Positions 1-7,753 are shown, counted from the first letter of the stretch. The stretch: DNA of 13,728 bases from Mycoplasmataceae bacterium (GCA_020024715.1 JAHHTJ010000007.1:1-13728), one strand, 5' to 3'. The notes: generated from the letters alone by a model not told the origin. Made by a program: numbers and translations.

Positions 1-774
1 GAACAAAATTTTTTGTTTACATTTGTGTTAGATTTTATCACAAGAGTAGTACAAAATTTAACTCTACCTTTAAAATACAATATTGATGATAATAATGATG
101 GTCTAAAAGTTTCTTTAAAAAACTTAATTAATGATACAAATTGGAAAGATTTTTTTATATATGACAATATTGCTGACGAATTTAGTAATTTAAGTATTGA
201 TATTTTTGAAGAATACTGATTTAATAAAGCAAAACATTATCGTAATCTTTTTATTCATAGAATTTCTTATGATACATATAGTATTAAAAATTATTCTAAT
301 TTAAATTATCGAGTAAGAAGCTATATGCCTTTTCTTTGCTTTCTTGCACTTGAATATTTTTATTTTTCTATAATTAATGAATTAGAAATGTGTTATTTGC
401 ATAATAAATCTTGAATTAATAACTTACAATATTTTTTTCATATTAAGAAAAAAGATAAAACAAAAGAAGAATGAATTGAGAAAAAATTTCAATTTATTAA
501 TCAAACAAAAGATGAAAAATATAAAGAAATTATTAGTAAAAATTTACAACTAAAAAATAAAGAAAAAAATCTTAAAAATCAAAATAAAAACGATCTCGCA
601 TTAGCATCAAACATAAATGATAAAAATTATAAATATAGCGAAATAAATAATGAAGAATTTAATGAATTAGATGAATATGATGATTATGAAATCGAAGAGA
701 TATCGAATAAATCTAATTTACATAATGAAGACAAAAAACAAAACAATAAACAAAGTCTCTCGCAAAAGCAATAG
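1..774 (+). CDS. Hypothetical protein, 3' part (5' end outside window)
   Basis: The frame is open from base 1 to a TAG at 772-774, giving 257 codons with several UGA codons read as Trp; the start lies upstream of the window. I do not recognise the protein. The first ~130 residues look globular, with aromatic-rich helices but no clear membrane span. They include RNLFIH (bases 241-258), which fits the R-x4-H pattern of HEPN-type helical domains; this is only a weak hint. From about residue 150 the chain becomes Lys/Asn/Glu-rich. It then ends in an acidic tail (ELDEYDDYEIEE near 664-699) and a Lys/Gln/Asn-rich terminus, typical of disordered, lineage-specific mollicute proteins. It is convergent with ymdB and its stop codon lies inside a terminator hairpin. 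That an expressed gene is here is fairly sure; its function is unknown. Confidence 0.75.
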
Positions 775-792
775 TTATTGTTTTGTTTTTTT
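763..792 (+). terminator. Intrinsic terminator overlapping the stop of the first gene
   Basis: CAAAA-g-CAAT (763-772) pairs with ATTG-TTTTG (777-785) around the loop AGTT, with one bulged G, followed by seven T (786-792). The TAG stop (772-774) lies in the apex of the hairpin. The T tract sits only on the plus side, so it mainly serves the plus-strand gene. The hairpin is also just beyond the stop of the minus-strand ymdB (791), but lacks a U tract in that direction. Confidence 0.6.
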
Positions 793-1597
793 ATTCACTA
801 CGAATAAAGATTTTTTCAATATTAATAATTTTTTTATTAACTTCATCAATTTCTAAAATTACTGCGCAAAATTGATAAGGACCAGATGCTGAAGAAATAT
901 ACATTCGTTCAGTTTTTTCTTCATAATATTCAAGAATAGGTTTAGTTTCTGCACCAATAATTGAATTACTTGCACAAGTAGAACCTACATCTGTAATAAA
1001 AGCAGTATTTAGTTTCGATATTTGATCATCGTTAGTTTGTACATGAGTATGCGTTCCTAAAATTGCATCTACTTTACCATCAAACATTTTAAAGAAAGCA
1101 GCTTTTTCTGCTGTTGAATCAGCATGAAAATCAATGATATGAATATCTGAATCATCTTGTTCTTTATTTTTATTTAATCAATCAGAAAAAAAAGTATATG
1201 GAGAAATAGTCTCAAATCTTTTTCCTAATACACTTAACCCCATTAGATTTGTTATTCTGATTTTTAGTTTGTTTTTTATTATTAAATGGGTAAATTGAGC
1301 TAAATCATTTGGTATGTTTAAAATAATATTACCAGGACGGATTATATTACTATTATTTATAAAAATTTCATAAATATCAGTATTATCTCATGTATGATTA
1401 CCCATTGTAAAGAAATCAATTCCATATTCTTTTAATTCTTTAAAATGTTCTTTTGTAATACCTTTTCCATTACTAGTATTTTCTGCATTTGCAATTACGT
1501 AATCAATTTGATACTGCTGTTTTAATTTTTTGATTTCAACTTGACATGCTCTTCTTCCGGAATGCCCAAAAATATCACCTATAAATAAAATTTTCAT
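791..1597 (-). CDS. ymdB: YmdB-family metallophosphoesterase (2',3'-cNMP phosphodiesterase type)
   Basis: 268 aa, full length for the YmdB/TIGR00282 family. The dinuclear metal-site residues are all visible: D8 in GDIFGHSGRRA, E39-N40 in NAENTSNGKG, N67-H68 in GNHTWD, H158 in DFHADST, and H183/H185 in GTHTHVQT. The numbering D8/E39/N40/N67 equals that of Bacillus subtilis YmdB, a cytosolic phosphodiesterase of 2',3'-cyclic nucleotides linked to biofilm and sporulation decisions. The physiological substrate in mollicutes is not known to me. UGA encodes Trp at 1388-1390 (W70, beside the metal ligand H68) and again near 1180, so the reading frame depends on the mollicute code. The start is ATG at 1597-1595, with GGAG (1605-1608) seven bases upstream inside the preceding gene. 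That gene's TAA shares one base with this ATG (TAATG), so translational coupling is likely. It is the last gene of the leftward operon. Confidence 0.93.
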
Positions 1598-2151
1598 TAA
1601 TTTACTCCATTTTCTGTTATTACTAAATCTAAACTTATATCATATTCGTTATTACTTATATGATAGTGTTTTTGTATTTGAAAAGCTAAACCAATTTTTT
1701 TTGCATAAGTTAATTTTAAAAATCGATCATAATAGCCATAGCCATATCCTAATCTATTTTTTCTTTTATCAAATGAAACTAATGGAACAAAAATAACATC
1801 TAATAATAATGGATCAATATATTTATCATCTATTGGTTGTTTAATATTAAATTTAGTTTCATATGCAAAATCAATTGTATTTATTTTGACAAATTTCATT
1901 ATTTTATTTTTATCATCAACAATTTTAGGTAAATAAACTTCGTATTTTTTTCTTAATAAATATTTAATTATATTAATTGTATCAACTTCAAAATTATGAC
2001 TATAATAAATAGCAATTTTGTTTAATCATGGATGAAGGATTAAATATTTTACAACTTGTTCTAAAATTGCTTGATTTTTGTTGACTAGAAGTTTTTCATA
2101 ATTTTTTTTTCTTAAATCAAGATAATATTTTCTAATTTGTTCACGAAACAT
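1597..2151 (-). CDS. 5-formyltetrahydrofolate cyclo-ligase (MTHF synthetase)
   Basis: 184 aa, normal family size. The enzyme converts 5-formyl-THF to 5,10-methenyl-THF using ATP, returning a storage folate to the one-carbon pool in the cytosol. The diagnostic C-terminal motif is clear: FVPLVSFD, then NRLGYGYGYYDRFL (nucleotide/folate site), followed by IGLAFQIQ. The N-terminus has the usual basic helix (REQIRKYYLDLRKK), and the domain joining the two has IAIYYSHNFEVDT. One UGA Trp codon lies in the N-terminal third. The start ATG (2151-2149) is the first in frame, 7 bases after the pcrA stop. There is no good Shine-Dalgarno sequence before it, so translation probably depends on coupling to pcrA. 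The 3' end overlaps the ymdB start by one base. As I recall, pcrA, this gene and ymdB are also consecutive in Mycoplasma genitalium. Confidence 0.92.
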
Positions 2152-2158
2152 GTCTATA

Positions 2159-4357
2159 TTAATTAATTTTTCTTTTTATTGATTTATGATACTTAGCTAA
2201 AATTTTAATTCCTTTTGTTTTTTGATTATTAAATAATATTTTTAAAGTTTCCTTATCAACTTCTAAAACCTTACCTTCACCAAAAGCTGTATGAACTATA
2301 ATATCACCTATTTTAAAATCATATGTTGGTTCATTATACATGCTATCAGCATCTATCTTATTTTTAGAATCATATCAATCATTATTTACTTGACTAAGAT
2401 TTGTAAATTTTATTTCATCATAATCAAAAATATTATTATTTTGTTTTTCTAATGTATTAAAAAATCGTGATGGAATACGTTTTGTTCCTGTTCTTACGTT
2501 ATATCCTTGATTCATACTAATAAATAAATGTTTTTTTGCTCTAGTTAAAGCTACATAAGCAATTCTTCTTTCTTCTTCAATGTTATTTTCTTCTTGTGAT
2601 TTTAATGATGGAAAGTTATCATCACTAAAGTTTGTTAAGAAAACATACTCAAATTCTAGTCCTTTTGCTTGGTGTACTGTCATTAATAAAACATTATTTT
2701 TATTATTTTGTCCTTCTTCTTCTAAACTTGTAAATAAAGCTATATCTTGTAAGTATTGATTTAAGCTAATTTTACCTTCATGATTATCTTCATAATAAGT
2801 AATAGCTTGTTTAAATTCTTTAACATATTCTTCTCTATCTATATTTGATTCAGTTGCTAAGTATTCTTTATAACCTGTTTCTTCGTAAACTACATCAAAT
2901 AATTTTGTTAATGAAATATTTTCTTTTACTAAATTAACAAACTTTTTAATCATTTCTACAAATTTTAAACATGCTAATTTTGCAACATTAGAAAGAGTTT
3001 CAATATTTTCTACTTGTTCAAATGCTTCAAATAAATCAATTTTATTGATAAATGCATAATCATTTAGTTTGCTAATTGTTTCAGTTGAAATTTTTCTTCT
3101 AGGAATATTAGCAATTCTTTTTAAACTTAATTCATCATAACTATTAATTACTTTAAAATAAGCAATTAAATCTTTAATTTCTTTTCTTTGATAAAATCTA
3201 TATCCTCCAATAACTTTATATTGAATTCTTCTATCAATTAAACTTTGTTCAATTGCTCTAGATAAATGTTTAGAACGATATAAAACACAAATATCACTTG
3301 GTTCTATATTTTTATTTTGTAATATTTTTTCAATTTTTCTTGCTACTCAGTCTGCTTCATCAACTTCATCAACAGCATTATTTACTATGACTTTATTACC
3401 ATCTTGGTTATTTGTATATAAATCTTTTTTATAACGATTAGTATTTTCATTAATAACAATATTTGCAGCCTTTAATATTTTGTCTGTTGAACGATAATTA
3501 CGATCTAAAATGATAATTTTTGTATCTTGGAAGTTTTTTTGAATATCTCTTAATAAATATTCATTTGCTCCTCTTCATGTATAAATTGTTTGATCTGGAT
3601 CACCAACAATAAAAAAATCATGATTATTATTCATTAATAATAAAATGATGTTAAATTGTAATTCATTAATATCTTGTGATTCATCAACCATAATATAATC
3701 AAAATTATTTTTTCAAAAATTTCTAACTTCTGGAAATTTTGATAATAATTTATAAGCAAAAATTAATAAATCATTAAAATCTAATAAGTTTAAATGTAAG
3801 CATTTTGTTAAATAAGATAAATATATTTCATAAGCAGTTCTTAATGGACCTTCAGTATTAAAACCATAATTATTATGTTGTTTTAAAACTTCTTCAACAT
3901 CACTACCATCATATCCTTCATTTTTTCATACATCAATCAAATATAACATTTTTTTGTATGAAAAATCTTTTGGAGTAATTTCTTTTTCTTTATAAATTTC
4001 TTTTAATAAATTGGTTTGTTCTTCTTCATCAATAATATTAAAATTTTTATTTCGATTCAATTTATCGATATCATTTTTTAATATTTTTACAGCTAAAGCA
4101 TGAAATGTGCAAATAAATTCAATGTTATTTTTATGAATCTGTTTGCTAATTCTTGTTTTCATTTCTGAAGCAGCCTTATTTGTAAATGTTACTGCTAATA
4201 TTCGATTTGGAATTAAAGAATATTGCTCTACTAAATAAATAAATCTATTAGTTAAAACATGCGTTTTTCCAGTACCAGCTCCAGCAATCACAGCAATTGG
4301 TCCCAATGGTGCTGTTACTGCTTCTTTTTGCTTTTCATTTAAAGATTCTAAATTCAT
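2159..4357 (-). CDS. pcrA: ATP-dependent DNA helicase PcrA/UvrD (superfamily 1A)
   Basis: 732 aa, the usual length of Gram-positive PcrA. This 3'-5' helicase unwinds DNA in nucleotide excision repair, replication restart and transcription-coupled repair. The SF1 motifs appear in order: Q-motif LNEKQKEAV (6-14), Walker A AGAGTGKT (25-32), Ia AVTFTNKAASEMK, motif II DYIMVDESQD (about 220-230), III GDPDQTIYTWRGA, IV RNYRS, V MTVHQAKGLEFEYVFL, and VI EEERRIAYVALTRAKKHLFIS (about 600). The C-terminal ~60 residues (GDIIVHTAFGEGKVLEVD) form the Tudor-like domain that binds RNA polymerase in PcrA. Motif II reads DESQD rather than the common DEFQD; the catalytic D and E are kept. Several UGA codons encode Trp, including the one in motif III that stacks on DNA. 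The start ATG (4357-4355) has GAAAGG (4366-4371) eight bases upstream. It begins 17 bases after the RDD-protein gene, in the same operon. Confidence 0.97.
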
Positions 4358-4365
4358 GATTATTA

Positions 4366-4371
4366 CCTTTC
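4366..4371 (-). promoter_or_regulatory. Ribosome binding site of pcrA
   Basis: GAAAGG on the minus strand, 8 bases before the pcrA ATG. It starts 3 bases past the RDD-gene stop (4375-4377), so ribosomes ending the upstream gene can pass directly to pcrA. It supports the chosen pcrA start. Confidence 0.6.
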
Positions 4372-4374
4372 TTA

Positions 4375-5238
4375 TTATTTTCTTTTTTTATCTTTTTTTA
4401 ATAATGTATCTAATTCCTTGATATTTATTTCACCTGGTAAAAAATATTTCTTTTCTTTTTTTGAATCATAACTAACATTTGAATTTTTCTTTTCATCTTG
4501 TCAGATTTTTGTATAAATTACTGTAGTTTTAGAAAAATTGTCTTGTAAATTCATTTTATGACTTGAAAATAACATTCAAACAACTATAACAATATCAATT
4601 AAACCAGCAACACTAAATAAAAAGACAAAAATATAAACACTATTGAAACTTTCATAACCATTAGTATTAGATTTTTGAATGTAATTTATATTAAATAAAT
4701 AAGCTTGTTGCTTTAAACTTAAACATACAAATCCATAAATTAATAAAACAATACTCATTAAAATCCATAAAAAGAATTCTTTTTTTATTAAATACCAAAA
4801 AAAATATTTTTTATTAGATAGATTAATAGTAGTAATATGACAAATTAATTTACCAATGCTTCTTCCTTTTAAGAAATAAGGAATAAAAATAAATCATAAA
4901 AAAAACACAATAAAAATTTCAAAAGAAAACAAGCAATATTTTCATCCATCAAACATTAATCCTAATTGAGATTTTGTAAATTGATTTAAATTATGTCCAA
5001 ATAAGATTGGTAAATATGAACCATATGAAATTTGATGATTTGTTATTATTCAAACACCATGATAAAAAATTGCTACACCAGTAAAAAAGCAAAAAAGAAA
5101 TAAGATAGCAAGATCAATCATTCTAGCAATTATACGAATCGAAGAAGAAGCTAAAATAAATCTGCTTCTTTCTTCTTTATTTACAATTTTTTTTTCTTTC
5201 AAATTTGATAATTTCCTTATCTTAATTATATAGAACAT
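4375..5238 (-). CDS. RDD-family integral membrane protein
   Basis: 287 aa from the first ATG (5238). Four hydrophobic spans are visible, at about residues 41-59, 102-124, 158-176 and 202-224. RDD-family landmarks are present: IIARMIDLAI (R39, D42) entering the first span, KGRSIGK (125-131) after the second, and LIDIVIVVWMLFSSHKMNLQDNFSKTTVI at the end, which matches the family's conserved 'LHD..AGT.VV' close. RDD proteins are poorly defined; some have been linked to ion or solute transport, but nothing here shows a substrate. The C-terminal ~45 residues are a Lys-rich cytosolic tail. It is the first gene of the leftward operon ending in ymdB. The start is uncertain: ATG 5238 has no Shine-Dalgarno sequence, while in-frame TTG at 5202 (codon 13) is preceded by AAGGA. 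The TTG start would give 275 aa and lose only a basic leader. Confidence 0.8.
5225..5230 (-). promoter_or_regulatory. Possible -10 element for the leftward operon
   Basis: The minus strand reads TATAAT within TTCTATATAATTAAG, around codons 3-5 of the longest RDD-protein frame. No convincing -35 hexamer lies 16-18 bases upstream, which is common in mollicutes. If used, transcription would begin near 5217, after ATG 5238, and translation would have to start at TTG 5202. In a sequence this A+T-rich, TATAAT also arises by chance. Confidence 0.3.
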
Positions 5239-5292
5239 ATTAAACTATAGGTATAATAAAAAAATGAAGAAATTAATAAATTAATTATTTTT

Positions 5293-5322
5293 ATTAACAA
5301 TGAATATAATTAAATTGTTAAT
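5293..5322 (+). promoter_or_regulatory. Inverted repeat spanning a TATAAT -10 box
   Basis: ATTAACAAT (5293-5301) and ATTGTTAAT (5314-5322) are perfect 9-base inverted arms separated by 12 bases. The spacer contains TATAAT (5305-5310), the best -10 candidate for the 92-aa gene that starts at 5357. The half-site centres are 21 bp apart, two helical turns, as in a dimeric repressor operator. Arms like this can occur by chance in such A+T-rich DNA, so the case rests on position. Confidence 0.35.
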
Positions 5323-5356
5323 TTTTAACTTTAAAATCAAATTTTAAGGAGTACAT

Positions 5357-5635
5357 ATGCTAAAGAAATTAAAATCAAATAAAGCAATATTTGTTCTAAT
5401 TATATTTTTTATAGCTTTAATTCTAACAATCGTTTTGTTAGTTAGTGGTGCTTGTATTACAAAAGAATCAATACATTACTTAGGGCCTATTAATGCACTT
5501 ACAGGACATGTTAATATTTTGAGTCACAGTATGTTAACTTTAGGAAAATCTTTGAGTTATGCTGGGCTAGCAGCAAGTGTTTTAACAATTTTGTCCATGA
5601 TCACTGGTGTCATTTTGCTATTTTTTGATAAATAA
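5357..5635 (+). CDS. Small two-helix membrane protein, function unknown
   Basis: 92 aa. I do not recognise a family. A basic N-terminus (MLKKLKSNK) leads into a long hydrophobic segment at 11-33, then a ~33-residue mostly polar loop and a second hydrophobic segment at about 66-90 that ends the protein. The first span ends in LVSGAC (28-33), which loosely resembles a lipobox; Ser at -3 is not typical, and the second span makes a simple hairpin membrane protein at least as likely. AAGGAG (5346-5351) lies five bases before the ATG, an excellent ribosome binding site, so the gene looks expressed. It is a single-gene unit: divergent from the RDD gene on the left, with an inverted repeat over its -10 region and its own terminator on the right. 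All Trp/UGA ambiguity is absent here. Confidence 0.75.
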   Translation: MLKKLKSNKAIFVLIIFFIALILTIVLLVSGACITKESIHYLGPINALTGHVNILSHSMLTLGKSLSYAGLAASVLTILSMITGVILLFFDK

Positions 5636-5648
5636 TAATTATTAATGC

Positions 5649-5678
5649 AAAAAATCTTACATTCTGGTAAGGTTTTTT
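5649..5678 (+). terminator. Intrinsic terminator after the 92-aa membrane protein
   Basis: A run of six A plus TCTTAC (5649-5660) pairs along its full length with GTAAGG plus six T (5667-5678), including one G-U pair, around the loop ATTCTG. The 3' arm itself carries the T tract. The A-rich 5' arm does the same on the other strand, but no minus-strand gene ends here. It isolates the gene from the rplU promoter region. Confidence 0.75.
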
Positions 5679-5750
5679 ATTTATGTAAGAAAATTTATGA
5701 TTAATATATAAAATAAAAACTAGTTTTTCATATATAATTTACATATTATA

Positions 5751-5756
5751 TATAAT
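5751..5756 (+). promoter_or_regulatory. rplU: Probable -10 box of the rplU-prp-rpmA operon
   Basis: TATAAT followed by GTAC; initiation would fall near 5763, right at the foot of the first leader hairpin (5765). A second TATAAT lies at 5733-5738. Neither has a clear -35 hexamer. The downstream copy is preferred because it places the start at the edge of the folded leader. Confidence 0.45.
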
Positions 5757-5764
5757 GTACTTCA

Positions 5765-5818
5765 AGTGGTTTAAAAGTCTAATTAATTAGCACCACTAAG
5801 ACATAGTGGAACAAGGAG
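5765..5818 (+). promoter_or_regulatory. Structured rplU leader, probable L21-type autoregulatory leader
   Basis: Two hairpins compete for the same bases. In fold A, AGTGGT (5765-5770) pairs with ACCACT (5792-5797), enclosing the small palindrome CTAATTAATTAG (5779-5790). In fold B, CCACTA (5793-5798) pairs with TAGTGG (5804-5809) around the loop AGACA. CCACT cannot be in both. Fold B ends three bases before AAGGAG (5813-5818), the rplU ribosome binding site, so the choice between folds could control access to it. AGAC in the fold B loop can also pair with GTCT at 5777-5780. Firmicutes are known to carry an L21 leader motif before rplU-ysxB-rpmA; position and general shape agree, but I could not align it to the family model. 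Confidence 0.55.
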
Positions 5819-5823
5819 AAAAA

Positions 5824-6123
5824 ATGTTTGCAATATTTACCACTGGTAATAAACAATATAAAGTACAACCAAACGATGTTATTTATGTTGATAAATTACC
5901 AAATAAAGAAAATGAAGAAATAAAGTTTGACAAGGTTTTAATGGTTGATGATAAATTTGGAACACCTTATTTAAAGGATGCCGAAGTAGTTTGTGAAATC
6001 ATTAAACATGGAAAACAAAAAAAATTAAGAATTTATAAATTTAAAAGCCAAAAACACCATCTAAAAAGAATGGGTCACAGACAACAATACACCAAGTTAT
6101 TAGTAAAAGCTATTAATGCATAA
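5824..6123 (+). CDS. rplU: 50S ribosomal protein L21
   Basis: 99 aa, standard length for bacterial L21, which binds 23S rRNA (with L20) in the large subunit. Family signatures are clear: the N-terminal [34 protein letters not shown] in the middle, and the C-terminal [27 protein letters not shown], the basic rRNA-binding signature. ATG 5824 is chosen because AAGGAG (5813-5818) sits five bases before it and the protein then aligns with L21 from its first residue. An upstream in-frame GTG at 5806 would add MEQGEK from the ribosome binding site itself and is rejected. It is first in the L21-Prp-L27 operon, 2 bases from prp, and probably controlled through the leader just upstream. Confidence 0.97.
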   Translation: MFAIFTTGNKQYKVQPNDVIYVDKLPNKENEEIKFDKVLMVDDKFGTPYLKDAEVVCEIIKHGKQKKLRIYKFKSQKHHLKRMGHRQQYTKLLVKAINA

Positions 6124-6125
6124 TT

Positions 6126-6422
6126 ATGATTAAGATTCATATCAAGCATAATCAATTATTTATTCAAGGTCATGAAAATGGTGTTGAAAATAATAGTTTA
6201 ATATGTTGTGCGGTAAGTGCAATTACCAATACTGCTATTAATTGTTTTAAAAAAAATCAAATCAAATTTATCTCAAAAAAAGGTTATTTAAAAGTTAAAT
6301 TAATTAGCTTAACTTATAAAACAAGGGTTATGTGACAAATGATGATTAATCAATTGTATGTGTTATATTTGCAATTTAAAAAAGTAATTTTATGAATAAA
6401 GGAAACTAATTATGAAAATTAA
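6126..6422 (+). CDS. prp: Ribosomal-processing cysteine protease Prp
   Basis: 98 aa, slightly shorter than typical Prp (just over 100). Prp removes the N-terminal extension of ribosomal protein L27 in Firmicutes and relatives, a step needed for functional ribosomes. The catalytic pair is visible as H16 in QGHENG and C27 in [14 protein letters not shown], matching the family's GH...G and VCAxVSA patterns. The reading frame needs UGA as Trp at 6333-6335 and 6393-6395; otherwise it would stop at 69 aa. It begins 2 bases after rplU with no clear ribosome binding site, so coupling is likely. It ends 11 bases inside rpmA (6412-6422 shared, different frame). Its product acts on the very next gene's product. 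The middle and C-terminal parts diverge, but the context makes the assignment firm. Confidence 0.9.
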
Positions 6423-6714
6423 TAAATTAATTATGCAAATTGATTTACAACAATTTGCGAGTAAAAAGGGTGTAGGTTCTACAAAGAACGGAAGAGATTC
6501 TAATCCTCAATTTTTAGGTCAAAAAATTTCAGATGGTCAATTAGCAAAAGCTGGACAAATTATTTATCGTCAAAGAGGTAATAGAATTTATCCAGGTAAA
6601 AATGTTGGTCAAGGAAAAGATTACACATTATTTGCATTAGCTGATGGTATTGTTAAATACAAAAAATTTAAAGATAATAAAACTAAAGTAGAAGTAGTTA
6701 CACAAAATATTTAA
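6412..6714 (+). CDS. rpmA: 50S ribosomal protein L27 with Prp-cleavable N-terminal extension
   Basis: 100 aa. L27 lies near the peptidyl transferase centre, with its N-terminal tail reaching the tRNA acceptor ends. The mature sequence begins [15 protein letters not shown] and continues with [19 protein letters not shown] and [14 protein letters not shown], all L27 signatures. Residues 1-15 form an extension ending LQQF, followed by ASKKG. The Firmicute Prp site is LQFF/A or similar, so cleavage between F15 and A16 is expected. ATG 6412 is preferred because AAAGGAA (6398-6404) precedes it by seven bases; an in-frame ATG at 6433 has no such signal but would also keep the cleavage motif. It is the last gene of the operon, followed at once by a terminator. 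Confidence 0.97.
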   Translation: MKINKLIMQIDLQQFASKKGVGSTKNGRDSNPQFLGQKISDGQLAKAGQIIYRQRGNRIYPGKNVGQGKDYTLFALADGIVKYKKFKDNKTKVEVVTQNI

Positions 6715-6735
6715 GATAGTTGTGTAACTATTTTT
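6713..6735 (+). terminator. Intrinsic terminator after rpmA
   Basis: ATAGTT (6716-6721) pairs with AACTAT (6726-6731) around the loop GTGT and is followed by T residues 6732-6735. The stem can extend into the TAA stop through A-U and G-U pairs. It closes the ribosomal operon 28 bases before the nfo start; partial read-through into nfo is possible. Confidence 0.6.
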
Positions 6736-6762
6736 ATTTAATACACAATAAAAGGAGTAATT

Positions 6763-7674
6763 ATGAGTAATAATAGCGATTATAATTTAAAACTAGGTTC
6801 TCATATTGGTTTTGTTGCACCTAAATATTTTTTAGGATCAGTACAAGAAGCATTATCATTTAAAGAAAATGCTTTTATGTTTTATACTGGTGCACCCCAA
6901 AATACTAAAAGGATTCCGTTTGAACGTTTTAATTTTGAAGCAGGAAAAGAATTATGAGAAAGTAATGGATTTCAAGTTAGTGATATTATTGTTCATTGTC
7001 CTTACATTGTAAACCCAGCAACTCCTGATTTAGACAAACAAGTATTTACGATAGATTTTTTAGTTCAAGATATTAAGCGATTACATCAAATGGGAATTAA
7101 ATATTATGTTTTACATCCTGGTAAATATATGGATAGTGATTTAATTACAGGAATTAAAAATTGTGCTTATGTAATAAATCAAGTAATTAAATTAACAAAT
7201 GATACAGATGTAGTAATTTGTTTAGAAACAATGGCAGGGTTAGGTACAGAAATAGCTGCTAAATTTATTAATCTTGCAGATATTATTCACCAAATTAAAG
7301 AACAAAAACGCATTGGTGTATGTATTGATACATGTCATATTTGGGATGCTGGTTATGATATTAAAGATCCAGATAATGTGTTAAAAGAATTTGATGATGC
7401 AGTTGGTTTAAAATATTTAAAATGTATGCATATTAACGATTCAAAAAACAAATTAGGTTGTAAGAAAGATCGCCATCAAAATATTGGATATGGTGAAATT
7501 GGATTTGATACACTTGTTAAGTGAATATTTCACAAAGATACTAACAGAGTTATTAAGGTACTAGAAACACCTTATGTAAATGGGAAAGCTCCATATGGTA
7601 TTGAAATTTCTATGCTTAAATCTAAGAAATTTATTGATTGGATCAATAACGAAAATAATTTAAAGATTGATTAA
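6763..7674 (+). CDS. nfo: Endonuclease IV (AP endonuclease, base excision repair)
   Basis: 303 aa, typical for Nfo. The enzyme cuts the DNA backbone 5' to abasic sites and trims damaged 3' ends; mollicutes rely on it for base excision repair. The TIM-barrel trinuclear zinc ligands are recognisable: H14 in GSHIGF, VHCPYIVNPA, VLHPGKY, CLETMAG (Glu), CIDTCHIWDAGYD (Asp and His), MHINDSKN, DRHQNIGYGEIGF (the family signature) and the terminal VLETP Glu. UGA encodes Trp at 6955-6957 and 7522-7524. The start ATG is set by AAAGGAG (6751-6757), five bases upstream; this leaves a ten-residue N-terminal tail before the usual first strand. It lies directly after rpmA's terminator and ends before a strong hairpin. 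As I recall, nfo also follows rpmA in M. genitalium. Confidence 0.96.
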
Positions 7675-7704
7675 TAATATAATTATTAAAATAAAATTGA
7701 CAAC

Positions 7705-7733
7705 AAATAATATGGCATGTGCCATATTATTTT
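7705..7733 (+). terminator. Strong intrinsic terminator after nfo
   Basis: AAATAATATGGCA (7705-7717) is perfectly complementary to TGCCATATTATTT (7720-7732), giving about 12 pairs with a tight four-base loop. The T-rich 3' flank reaches 7733. The GGC/GCC core makes it one of the most stable hairpins in the window. It lies 30 bases past the nfo stop and is nearly symmetric, so it may also act on the minus strand. Confidence 0.8.
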
Positions 7734-7753
7734 AATTATTGACCTATGTTTTT

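Noticed and set aside
791..5238. Multiple apparent premature TGA stops suggesting decayed genes
   Set aside because: They fall at Trp positions of conserved motifs (GNHTWD in YmdB, YTWRGA in PcrA), so UGA is Trp and the genes are intact.
5357..5635. Holin or phage-type small membrane protein
   Set aside because: Size and two spans alone do not support it; no lysis or phage genes are nearby.
5806..5823. GTG start for rplU, six codons upstream of the chosen ATG
   Set aside because: The added residues would be encoded by the ribosome binding site AAGGAG and the leader hairpin; L21 aligns from ATG 5824.
6433..6435. Second ATG of rpmA as the true start
   Set aside because: No Shine-Dalgarno sequence before it, while ATG 6412 has AAAGGAA at proper distance.
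7697..7702. Perfect TTGACA that could be a -35 box
   Set aside because: No -10 at a workable distance; it lies just before the nfo terminator and would only drive antisense of the 336-aa gene.
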